Source: CAYOOT01 sp964405665 (GTDB lineage: Bacteria > Bdellovibrionota_C > UBA2361 > SZUA-149 > CAZDWZ01). From it: a stretch of 30,340 nt of DNA. The position numbers and the translations under genes were made by a program. The number at the start of each line of letters is the position of its first letter. Position 1 is the first letter of the stretch. Shown in pieces: positions 16,283 to 23,630 of the stretch. The stretch covers positions 1-30,340 of the forward strand of contig CAYOOT010000028.1 of NCBI GenBank assembly GCA_964405665.1. Reading direction: 5' to 3'. The notes below the pieces were generated by a model. That model ran no database searches and was not told the origin of the DNA. It saw only the letters and a program-made list of their open reading frames with translations.

Positions 16283-17077
16283 ATGAAACTTTTTTTCTTT
16301 ATTGCCTTTTTTTTAATGGCCAGTACGGCCCAAGCGGGCACCATCAATCTGGAACTGCAAGCCAATGTCAACTTATCCGCAGAAAAATTGGAGGGAACTT
16401 TAACTTTTAGAAATACTGGCAATCAGGCAGCCTTTAAACCAAATATCCTCATTGAATATAAAGAGCAAAAACAAGGAATCGGCGGCAAAGATTTTCTTTC
16501 TCCCCAAGAAGTTTATCAAGTAAATTTTTCTTTAAATGCCAAAGATTTCCAATTACCCGGAAGTTATTTATTTACTGCTAAAATATCTTATCTGGATGAA
16601 GCCGGATATAAATTCACCCTGCCCTTTTTAATAAAAGCCAACAACCAAGAAGAAAGTCATTCTGGGGTGAGAGTTACTGCTCAAGATGTTAATTACAGCA
16701 GTGACAACAGCAGTGAACTGACAATCAGTAATCTTGAAGATACGCCTAAGGAAATAAATTTAAATTACTACAACGCTATGGAAGTTCAATTTTTTCCCAA
16801 GATAGAACAATTAAATTTAAAACCTAAAGAAACCAAAATTATCAAACAACATATTGAAGCAAATAATCTCTGGCCTAATTTTTATGCAAACTATGTTGTG
16901 GCTGAATATCAAACGGGGGATAAACATTTTACGACAAGTGCACAAATAAAATTAATTGTTAGAGAGAAAGACAAATCCAGTCTGGAAAAAACTCAATTGC
17001 TGGTTAATTGGGGGGTATTGCTATTAATTGTTTGCTGGAGCGCGGACGTCCTCGTCCGCAACCTGAAACGTCTTTAA
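16283..17077 (+). CDS. Exported single-pass membrane protein of unknown function
   Basis: I do not recognise the family. The 264-residue protein has a signal peptide (KLFFFIAFFLMASTAQA, cleavage near 18/19), about 220 residues rich in beta-strand-like patterns, and one C-terminal membrane helix (about 239-258) ending in a basic tail RNLKRL. The middle seems to hold two beta-sandwich-like units (around 20-120 and 125-230), with phrases such as LTFRNTGNQAAFKPNILIEY that recall CARDB/NEW3-type extracellular domains; this is only a resemblance. The predicted topology puts the folded part outside the inner membrane. The start lies 2 nt after the glycosyltransferase stop, so they are coupled. The last 13 residues (WSADVLVRNLKRL), including the end of the helix and its basic anchor, are encoded by palindromic element copy 2. 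Confidence 0.75.
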   Translation: MKLFFFIAFFLMASTAQAGTINLELQANVNLSAEKLEGTLTFRNTGNQAAFKPNILIEYKEQKQGIGGKDFLSPQEVYQVNFSLNAKDFQLPGSYLFTAKISYLDEAGYKFTLPFLIKANNQEESHSGVRVTAQDVNYSSDNSSELTISNLEDTPKEINLNYYNAMEVQFFPKIEQLNLKPKETKIIKQHIEANNLWPNFYANYVVAEYQTGDKHFTTSAQIKLIVREKDKSSLEKTQLLVNWGVLLLIVCWSADVLVRNLKRL

Positions 17078-17177
17078 GACAGAAGTCTCAAGGTTAACCA
17101 AAAAGAAAATTATTATTTGCCTTGAGGATTCATGCTTTGCTGCGTTCCAGGTTGCGGACGAGGACGTCCGCGCTCCA
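17034..17177. repeat. ~149-bp palindromic element, copy 2
   Basis: Inverted arms of 30 nt (17036-17065 and 17148-17177) surround an AT-rich centre that, in reverse complement, closely matches the centre of copy 1. It lies at the convergent junction of the exported-protein gene (+) and the second TadG-like gene (-). Its left arm encodes the last 13 residues of the former, and its right end stops exactly one base before the stop codon of the latter. In the minus direction the whole copy is open in one frame. Confidence 0.9.
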
Positions 17178-19337
17178 TTAATGATTCGCCGCCCCACCCA
17201 CTCGCGATCGCGGATCCACAACTACCTTAGTTTGCAGTTGCCTAGAAATTCTTTGGAAAATTCGATCTAAATCTGCAGCCGAATCGGTATTGATATTATC
17301 GCCTTTTCTCGGAGAACTTCTCCAGCCCAATCCACAATCAGGGGATACCGGATCACTTGCTGAAGCAGTAGGTTTATATGTACAATTCGCTCCAGCAAGA
17401 GGATTAACAAAACCGAACTCTTTCACATTTTTTGTCTCATCTCCCGCAACACGAGCCAATAGATTATCTTTTCTAGAAAAATTATCATTAACGTTTTGAT
17501 AAGGATCATTATCAGTTAAGGAAGTTGCGGGAGTTCCTAATCCAACCGTGTAAATATATCCCATTTGCAAACGAATAAAATCAGACATCGCAATTAAATT
17601 ATTATAAAATTGTTTTTTAAATCCTGTAGGATATATTTTTGGATTTGTTCCTTGAGCTTCATCTCTAAATGCTGCTTCATTGGCAAAAACAGAATTAGCG
17701 TCAATTCCAACGGGCAAAGGTATTGCTACAGGCGGTAATTTAAATCCCAGATAATTAGGAGAAGCAATTTCGGCCGGATAAGCTTGATTTAAATTTTGAG
17801 CTTCTTTTTGAATTGTAGTCGGATTAACATACTCTCTGCTACCTTGGGCATCATCGATGGTATCATAATTAGTTTTATTAAAAAGCCGACCAAACAAACT
17901 ATTATTTTTTGTGATTGAAGTTTGATAAAAAGGCGAGGGCATTCCCCAAGTATAGACAGTGGTTGTGGTAGTACTGCTTGATAATGTCGGTGTAGCTGTA
18001 GGCGTGGGTGTTGGTGTCGGCGTTCCACAGTCATGATGGCAATTCACGTCACAAGTACCTGCTTCATGATCAGCAGAGATCACCACCATACCTTTGGGAC
18101 AAGAACCAGGGCCATGTGCCCGCATAATTTCCGGTCCTGTGAGATAATCTGGATTATCGATATCATTCAGTTGTGTAACTGTGGCATCTTGCATTCCGAA
18201 TTCAAACATTGCATTAAAATTATTGGGATCATATTGAGCAAATTTTGCGGTCATCGCTGTCGGCGCACCGTCAGAAAAAAGAACCATGGTATATTCACCT
18301 TTTGTTCCACTGAGTAAATTACCAATAATTCCCGTTTCCGCAATCAGAGCATTCCCATTGCCGGCAACACCGGCAGTCGTACCACCGCGAGTTCTGAAAT
18401 CTTCATAAGCAGCAAGCAGTGCATCGGTGGGATTAGTATTTCCGGCAGCTGATAAAGAATTAATCTTTCCGGTAACCGAAGGTAAATCAAAACCTTGATT
18501 GATTGTTGCAGAAACCGGTTCAGATAGTGTGGGAGAAACCTGCAAATTAAAAGGCCAGAAACTGATTTTATCTCGATCCGGGCGAAAATTATTAACGAAA
18601 CTACCCAATGCAGTTTTAAGAAAATCCAATTTAGTTTGGCCACCGCCTACAGACTCATTCATTGAACCGGAAATATCAGCAAGAATTGCCACATTCAAAG
18701 CCGGTAAAACCGCTTGACTACTGACTTTTAGTTCCAAACTGTTTCCCGACACCGGCACATCAATTCCTAACAGTCCAAAAGGGACTAGATGCATTAACAT
18801 CAATGGAACATCATAAGTAATAGTTGTTGTGAAATATTCAAATTCGTTATTGCTATCCACCGGAATATTCTCTTCCGTTTCCGGATTAACACAAGTTGCA
18901 GCTCCAGGACGACAATCGCGATAATTGATTACGGCGTTAAATTCTGTCCCGGCAGTAGTGGTATAACCATTACTATCCAAATTTCCGCCCGTAACATCGA
19001 ATCCCAAAATTGCTAAATTTTGCTTAAGTAACATTCCGGCAACCGGAAGAATTTGATTCTTTACACAGGCTTCATCAATAAATGTTGCTGAATCATATGG
19101 ACATTGTAATGAACCATCTGACTTTCTCATTTGCGGACCACGTTCAATTCGAACATTGAGTGCTGTCATATCGGAAGAGTCCCCAATATTTTGCATTTTT
19201 GTCCAGGCCAAAAACAAATTAGCACTATCAATGGCCAATGCAATAAAAGCAAATAAGGCGACTACGGTAAAACCAAAAATCAATACCGAAACTCCTTTGT
19301 CTGTTTTAAGCAAATTAGTTTGTTCCGGATTCTTCAT
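17178..19337 (-). CDS. TadG-like pilus assembly protein with von Willebrand A domain (paralogue 2)
   Basis: Probable surface or periplasmic protein anchored by one N-terminal helix. It starts with the prepilin-like TadG head: TDKGVSVLIFGFTVVALFAF (residues ~13-32), then ALAIDSANLFLAWTKMQNIGDSSDMTALN. A von Willebrand A domain follows, with a complete-looking MIDAS site: DISGS (D221), a Thr in NPTDALLAAYEDF, and FSDGAP (D356). A Thr/Pro-rich linker (TPTPTPTPTATPT then Ser/Thr run, ~437-460), preceded by a Cys/His cluster CDVNCHHDCG, separates it from a C-terminal domain ending LQTKVVVDPRSR. Length 719. It is a tandem paralogue of the gene 50 bp upstream, which lacks the TP run. No Shine-Dalgarno is obvious. 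The stop directly abuts repeat copy 2. Confidence 0.83.
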   Translation of the reverse strand: MKNPEQTNLLKTDKGVSVLIFGFTVVALFAFIALAIDSANLFLAWTKMQNIGDSSDMTALNVRIERGPQMRKSDGSLQCPYDSATFIDEACVKNQILPVAGMLLKQNLAILGFDVTGGNLDSNGYTTTAGTEFNAVINYRDCRPGAATCVNPETEENIPVDSNNEFEYFTTTITYDVPLMLMHLVPFGLLGIDVPVSGNSLELKVSSQAVLPALNVAILADISGSMNESVGGGQTKLDFLKTALGSFVNNFRPDRDKISFWPFNLQVSPTLSEPVSATINQGFDLPSVTGKINSLSAAGNTNPTDALLAAYEDFRTRGGTTAGVAGNGNALIAETGIIGNLLSGTKGEYTMVLFSDGAPTAMTAKFAQYDPNNFNAMFEFGMQDATVTQLNDIDNPDYLTGPEIMRAHGPGSCPKGMVVISADHEAGTCDVNCHHDCGTPTPTPTPTATPTLSSSTTTTTVYTWGMPSPFYQTSITKNNSLFGRLFNKTNYDTIDDAQGSREYVNPTTIQKEAQNLNQAYPAEIASPNYLGFKLPPVAIPLPVGIDANSVFANEAAFRDEAQGTNPKIYPTGFKKQFYNNLIAMSDFIRLQMGYIYTVGLGTPATSLTDNDPYQNVNDNFSRKDNLLARVAGDETKNVKEFGFVNPLAGANCTYKPTASASDPVSPDCGLGWRSSPRKGDNINTDSAADLDRIFQRISRQLQTKVVVDPRSRVGGAANH
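17986..18026. repeat. Hexamer microsatellite coding for Thr-Pro run
   Basis: On the minus strand a series of degenerate six-base units encodes alternating Thr-Pro in the second TadG-like gene; on the plus strand it reads as ggtgtN/ggcgtN units. The third bases vary, so the array is not a recent perfect expansion. The tandem paralogue has no equivalent run. Confidence 0.7.
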
Positions 19338-19387
19338 TGTTTTTAGCCAAAGATTTTTTAAAATACTTGATTATTTTTTGCAAATAT

Positions 19388-21589
19388 TTAAGGTCTTGCC
19401 GATCCTCCGGTACGTGATTTCGGATCAACTACAACTTTAGTTTGCAATTGTCGGGCAATCCTTTGGAAAATCCGATCAAGGTTTGTCCCATTATCCGTAT
19501 TGATACTTTCCCCTTTTCTGGGATGCCCTCTCCAGGCATTTCCACAATTAGTTGTCACAGGATCCGTGGTATAACTAGGTGCTGAGCCCGTTGGACCGCT
19601 GCATGTGCCTGTGCCAACGAATGGATTCTTAAATCCGAATTCATGCGCAACAACAGTATCATCCGCAGCTACACGACCCAGTAAATTAGTTTTCAAAGAA
19701 GAATTATCTCTAACTTCCTGATAAGGATCATTTGGATCTGACGGATTTCCAAGAGTGCCCACACCAACTGTATAAATATAGCCCTTTTGTGAGCGAATAA
19801 AATCAGACATCGCAATTAAATTATTATAAAACTGTTTTTTAAATCCGATCGGATGAATTGTCGTAGTTCCATTGGCGGAAGCTTTGCCTTGATCCGTTTG
19901 CAGTCTAAATGCCGGCTCATCGGCAAAAATAGTACCGTTTAGACCAGAAATTGGTACTGTTGTTGATGGTAGTGAGAATCCTAAATAACTTCCTGCGTTA
20001 GTGCCTGAAGGATAAGCATAGTCAAGACATCGGGCATCCGATTGAATATTGCCAGTATTAGTATACCCTGGACAGTTAATAGGTGAACTGGGATTTACAT
20101 TGACTGTACTATTGCATTTATCTCTTACTTGATCATAATCAGTTTTATTAAAGAGCCGACCAAAATTGGAACCAATGCTAGCACTCTCACATTGCACACC
20201 AGTATCTGGTCGAACAATAGAAGTTCTATAAAAAGGCGAAGGCATTCCCCAAGTATAGACAGTCGTAGAGGAAGTAGTTGGTGTTGTATTGTCGGTAGTA
20301 GTATAAGTAAGGCAGTTATGCTGAGCATCATAAGAAGCGCAGGTCCCCGTTTGAGCTCTAGCGATTGTTGATCCCGTCAAATAATCAGGATTGTCAAGAT
20401 CATTAGATCCATAAAAATCAGTATTCTGCATCCCCACTTCAAATACAGCGGTATAATTGCTTGAATCATACTGAGCAAATTGTGCAGTCATCGCTGTAGG
20501 TGCACCATCGGAAAAAAGAACCATTGTGTATTCACCCTTCGTTCCACTTTCAAGATTATCAATGATTCCTGCTTTCGCCGATCCTCCTCCTCCATGGGTG
20601 AGAAAATCTTCATAAGCGGCAAGCAAGGCATCGGAAGGATTGGTATTGCCTTTGGCTTTGAGTTCTGTCAAATCATCAATCTTCGCTTGCATTCCAGCAA
20701 GATCAAAACCATCGTTAATATCAGGAGTAACAGGCACTGATTGATCTGGAGAAACTTGCAAGTTATAGGGCCAAAAACTAATCTTATCTCGATCGGGACG
20801 AAAATCATTAATAAAATTTGTTAACGCTTCCCTGAGAGAATCGATCTTTAGTCTTCCTCCGGATGGATCTTTCATGGAACCGGAAATATCCGCTAAAATT
20901 GCCACATTTAGAGCCGGCAAAATAGCCTGACTGGTGCTTGTTAGCTCAAAAGTGCTGCCCACTACAGGGGCATTAATTCCCAATAAGCCAAAAGGAACTG
21001 TATGCATCAATAATAAGGGAACATCATAGGTGATCTTCGTCGTAAAATATTCAAATTCGTTTTTATTAGTAAGTTCTGTAGGGCTTAAAGGTGTTCCGGT
21101 ATCCGGATTAATACAATCAGAAGCGTTAGTGCCAGTACGACAATCGATATAATTTATTTCTGCAGTAAACTCTGTCCCCTTGGTAATCAGATAACTACCA
21201 TTAGGACCACCAGCAGTAGGACCTGATAAATTAGTAAAACCCATTAGTTTTAAATTTTGCTTCAGTACTGCTCCGGCAACCGGAAGAATTATATCCTTCA
21301 CACAACTTTCATAAATAACCTTTGTTCCATCGGGACTAATAAAATCACAGGCATATTTATCTGACCCGGTGGCATTGCGCATTTGCGGACCACGTTCAAT
21401 CCGGATATTAAGTGCTGTCATGTTGGCGGAGTCGCCAATATTTTGCATTTTAGTAGAGGCAAGAAATAAATTTGCACTATCGATGGCTAGAGCAATAAAA
21501 GCGAACAATGCCACTATGGTAAAACTAAAGATCAAAACTGAAACGCCTTTTTCAGTTCTTATCAAATTAGTATTTTCTAATTTATTCAT
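19388..21589 (-). CDS. TadG-like pilus assembly protein with von Willebrand A domain (paralogue 1)
   Basis: Same plan as its downstream neighbour: an N-terminal TadG-type helix (GVSVLIFSFTIVALFAFIAL) followed by IDSANLFLASTKMQNIGDSANMTALN, a von Willebrand A domain with DISGS (D234), a NPSDALLAAYEDF segment (a Ser where the paralogue has Thr) and FSDGAP (D361), and a C-terminal part ending LQTKVVVDPKSR. The linker is Thr-rich without the Thr-Pro repeat. The ATG at 21589 was chosen because AGGA lies 6 nt upstream and the N-terminus then aligns with the paralogue, giving 733 residues; an upstream ATG would add 35 unrelated residues inside the preceding TadE-like gene. The start lies 7 nt after that gene's stop. 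The role, inferred, is minor pilus or adhesion component. Confidence 0.84.
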   Translation of the reverse strand: MNKLENTNLIRTEKGVSVLIFSFTIVALFAFIALAIDSANLFLASTKMQNIGDSANMTALNIRIERGPQMRNATGSDKYACDFISPDGTKVIYESCVKDIILPVAGAVLKQNLKLMGFTNLSGPTAGGPNGSYLITKGTEFTAEINYIDCRTGTNASDCINPDTGTPLSPTELTNKNEFEYFTTKITYDVPLLLMHTVPFGLLGINAPVVGSTFELTSTSQAILPALNVAILADISGSMKDPSGGRLKIDSLREALTNFINDFRPDRDKISFWPYNLQVSPDQSVPVTPDINDGFDLAGMQAKIDDLTELKAKGNTNPSDALLAAYEDFLTHGGGGSAKAGIIDNLESGTKGEYTMVLFSDGAPTAMTAQFAQYDSSNYTAVFEVGMQNTDFYGSNDLDNPDYLTGSTIARAQTGTCASYDAQHNCLTYTTTDNTTPTTSSTTVYTWGMPSPFYRTSIVRPDTGVQCESASIGSNFGRLFNKTDYDQVRDKCNSTVNVNPSSPINCPGYTNTGNIQSDARCLDYAYPSGTNAGSYLGFSLPSTTVPISGLNGTIFADEPAFRLQTDQGKASANGTTTIHPIGFKKQFYNNLIAMSDFIRSQKGYIYTVGVGTLGNPSDPNDPYQEVRDNSSLKTNLLGRVAADDTVVAHEFGFKNPFVGTGTCSGPTGSAPSYTTDPVTTNCGNAWRGHPRKGESINTDNGTNLDRIFQRIARQLQTKVVVDPKSRTGGSARP

Positions 21590-21596
21590 AATTATC

Positions 21597-22175
21597 CTAA
21601 ATGGTAGTTGCCGCATAAAAAGAGGATGGGTTATATCTAAAATATCCCGGAATAAATCCCAAGATAGCGGTATAGGGAATATAAACTTCAGCAACGCAAA
21701 TCATCGGTGCCGTATTTAAAGTAGCATTCATATCTTCTGCTGCAGCATCGATAACACCACAACCACTGCCTCCAGCTTTTATCTTGCTGGGATAATCAGA
21801 ATCGGGAGTGGAATTTCCTTGGCAAACAACAGAGACTGCAGAGGTCGGACTAGCTTTTCTATATATTGCCCCGTATACTCTTGCTCCAGGGGCCAGGGCG
21901 GGCAACCCATTAGGCGTATCAGTTAATATTTGAGAGATTGTGTTTTGATAACGATTAATACAGTCTGTCATGAGAGTAGTATCAGTCTGTCCAATACATT
22001 CCCGGACTAAGGTATTAGCTAATTCTCTGCTTAAGTTTTGTGCAAGTATTTTCATCCTTAAACTTTTTGAAAATTCTACGCCAGCAAAAATAAAAAGAAA
22101 AACTACCGGCAAAAGAAAAGATAATTCCACCAGCGACATTCCCTTAGATGAAAAAATTTTATTCTTAGTATTCAT
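21597..22175 (-). CDS. TadE-like pseudopilin
   Basis: Small membrane-anchored protein of the Tad pilus minor-pilin type. Residues ~10-40 show the TadE head: a Gly/Ser processing-like site followed by MSLVELSFLLPVVFLFIFAGVEF, with the Glu five residues into the hydrophobic stretch as in type IV-like prepilins. The remaining ~150 residues are exported and contain several Cys (CIGQ, DCINRY, VVCQG, SGCGV, MICVAE) that could form disulfides. Length 192. It overlaps the upstream TadE-like gene by 11 nt and has a GGTAGG ribosome-binding site inside it; the first TadG-like gene starts 7 nt after its stop. Expected to be cleaved by a TadV-type prepilin peptidase, which is not in the window. Confidence 0.8.
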   Translation of the reverse strand: MNTKNKIFSSKGMSLVELSFLLPVVFLFIFAGVEFSKSLRMKILAQNLSRELANTLVRECIGQTDTTLMTDCINRYQNTISQILTDTPNGLPALAPGARVYGAIYRKASPTSAVSVVCQGNSTPDSDYPSKIKAGGSGCGVIDAAAEDMNATLNTAPMICVAEVYIPYTAILGFIPGYFRYNPSSFYAATTI

Positions 22176-22731
22176 TTCTACCTACCGATGATGCTCTGAT
22201 CGTTACACTATTTCCAATCAGTATTTTAAGTGGCGATACTAGGTCTACGGCAATATTCAAATCGACTATTAAAAGATCTCCTGGATTTCCGGCATCAGCA
22301 ACTTTAAAAGTTGTTGATCCTGGAACTACGCTGCGAATTGTAAAATTATTTTCCCAGCCGGTTTTGTTTAATTCACCGGATAAAGCCCTAACCACAATAT
22401 TTTTTTTAATGTAATCCCTTAAACCACAAACTCTTAATTGAGGAGTGCAATCAGTTGCTGCTGTACCACATGCGGCATAAAGTGTTGAATTACTACAAGT
22501 ATTTGTTAGATCTTTTTTATAGGGGTCACCAAAACCTGTTCTATTGGAATTTGCTTCAATATTTGCCATCCGACTTCCTCGAACAACTTCGTATTGAATA
22601 ATTGCTGTTGTATAAGCAAGTCTTACTAAATCTACTCCGGCAAGAATTGAAAAAAGTAAGAGCACAACACCAATTGCTGCTTCAAACATCGTTGCCCCGA
22701 TTTTGTTATCCAGATATTTGTTCACTTTCAT
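22165..22731 (-). CDS. TadE-like pseudopilin, first gene of Tad cluster
   Basis: Begins the four-gene Tad-type group. After a short basic leader (MKVNKYLDNK) comes IGATMFEAAIGVVLLLFSIL, the prepilin-like head with Glu at position 5 of the hydrophobic helix. About 150 exported residues follow with a Cys-rich stretch (NTCSN, YAACGTAATDCTPQLRVCG) and a C-terminal part of alternating strands. The ATG at 22731 gives 188 residues; a TTG 21 nt upstream is possible but would put an extra segment before the short basic leader. A weak promoter-like pair (TTGAAA, 18 nt, TATCAA) lies about 75-105 bp upstream on the minus strand. The pilus motor and secretin genes (tadA, tadB, tadC, rcpA) are absent nearby. 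Confidence 0.77.
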   Translation of the reverse strand: MKVNKYLDNKIGATMFEAAIGVVLLLFSILAGVDLVRLAYTTAIIQYEVVRGSRMANIEANSNRTGFGDPYKKDLTNTCSNSTLYAACGTAATDCTPQLRVCGLRDYIKKNIVVRALSGELNKTGWENNFTIRSVVPGSTTFKVADAGNPGDLLIVDLNIAVDLVSPLKILIGNSVTIRASSVGRNEY

Positions 22732-22878
22732 TTTTCCAGTTGTTCTCAACAAGGCCCTTTAAACAATGATTTTAGGGGTCTAGGACACGAAATTCATCTA
22801 GTATTTTGATACCACTATTGATAAAAGGGTTTCAAAAATTAAAAAATCTAAAAAAACAAAATAATTCAAAGGACTTAG

Positions 22879-23352
22879 CTATAATGCAGCTAATAATTCT
22901 ACTACAGATTTTCCTAACAACGGATGTCGCCAGTTTGGCATAATTTCCACAAAAGGTTCAAGGACAAATTTGCGCTGATGCATTGCCGGATGCGGAACTT
23001 GAAGATTAGGCAAATGAATCACTAAATCATCAATGGCGATCAGATCTAAATCCATCAATCGGGATTGCCAGCGAATAGTTTCCTGAGAACGATCTCTTCC
23101 ACAAAGTCTCTCAATTTCTTGTAATTTTTCCAAAATCAGCACAGGAGATAAGGAAGATTCAACTAATAAAATACCATTTAAATATTCAGGGACTGTTTTG
23201 GGATCTACGCCAGGTATTACAAGAGGTTTAGATTTATATAAACTGGAGCGTTTTAAAATTTTTCCGATCTGCCTTTCGATCTCTTGACTGGCAATTTCAA
23301 TGTTCTTTTCTTTGTCACCTAAGTTCGCACCAAATCCAATAAAAGTTTGCAT
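22879..23352 (-). CDS. folK: 2-amino-4-hydroxy-6-hydroxymethyldihydropteridine pyrophosphokinase
   Basis: HPPK transfers pyrophosphate from ATP to hydroxymethyl-dihydropterin, the step before dihydropteroate synthase in folate synthesis. The family signatures are present: GFGANLGDKEKNIE at the start, SSLYKSKPL near residue 37, a FLN-type YLNGILLVES strand, and the catalytic RWQSRLMDLDLIAIDD loop (two Asp for Mg2+) followed by VPHPAMHQRKFVLEP. Length 157 is normal. It is not next to folP or folB here: downstream on the same strand is the Tad cluster (about 150 bp away), and upstream is a divergent dxs, with a long palindrome in between, so folK is probably transcribed on its own. Confidence 0.94.
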   Translation of the reverse strand: MQTFIGFGANLGDKEKNIEIASQEIERQIGKILKRSSLYKSKPLVIPGVDPKTVPEYLNGILLVESSLSPVLILEKLQEIERLCGRDRSQETIRWQSRLMDLDLIAIDDLVIHLPNLQVPHPAMHQRKFVLEPFVEIMPNWRHPLLGKSVVELLAAL

Positions 23353-23365
23353 AAAAGATTATTAC

Positions 23366-23484
23366 ATCTTTGGAAATAAGCGGACTAAAGTCCGCGCTCC
23401 GAATGTATCTTGCTTAAACATAAAACTTAAGTGTAAGCAAAGAACGTACGGAGCGCGGACTTTAGTCCGCTTATTTCCAAAGAT
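23366..23484. repeat. 119-bp palindromic element with perfect 36-nt arms
   Basis: Arms 23366-23401 and 23449-23484 are perfect inverted copies. Each also folds internally (GCGGACT-AA-AGTCCGC). The 47-bp centre is partly self-complementary too. The arms share the block GGAGCGCGGAC...GTCCGC with the three-copy element, differing inside the hairpin (ttta instead of gtcctc), so the two look like members of one superfamily. It starts 14 bp upstream of folK in the divergent folK/dxs gap. Confidence 0.88.
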
Positions 23485-23560
23485 AATATTAAAAAAATAA
23501 AAATTAACTACCTATAATTATTAATACTTTATTCAATAAAACATACTTATGCAAATAAAC

Positions 23561-23589
23561 TTGAGAAAATAGGACGAGGAAGATATAAC
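23561..23589 (+). promoter_or_regulatory. Putative sigma-70-type promoter of dxs
   Basis: TTGAGA at 23561-23566 and TATAAC at 23584-23589, separated by exactly 17 nt, each match the -35 and -10 consensus at five of six positions. Transcription would start near 23596, giving a leader of about 35 nt. No clear Shine-Dalgarno is seen in that leader. Confidence 0.5.
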
Positions 23590-23630
23590 AGCTAAGTTTT
23601 GTCTTTATTTTAATCATTTTTTAAGTATCT

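Noticed and set aside
17024..17221. Minus-strand open frame of 65 codons running through the whole of palindromic element copy 2
   Set aside because: It overlaps the 3' ends of two well-supported genes and exists because the repeat lacks stops in that frame; no family similarity or ribosome-binding site.
17178..21589. Two TadG-like genes as an assembly duplication
   Set aside because: The copies differ throughout, including linker, insertions and length, so they are true diverged paralogues.
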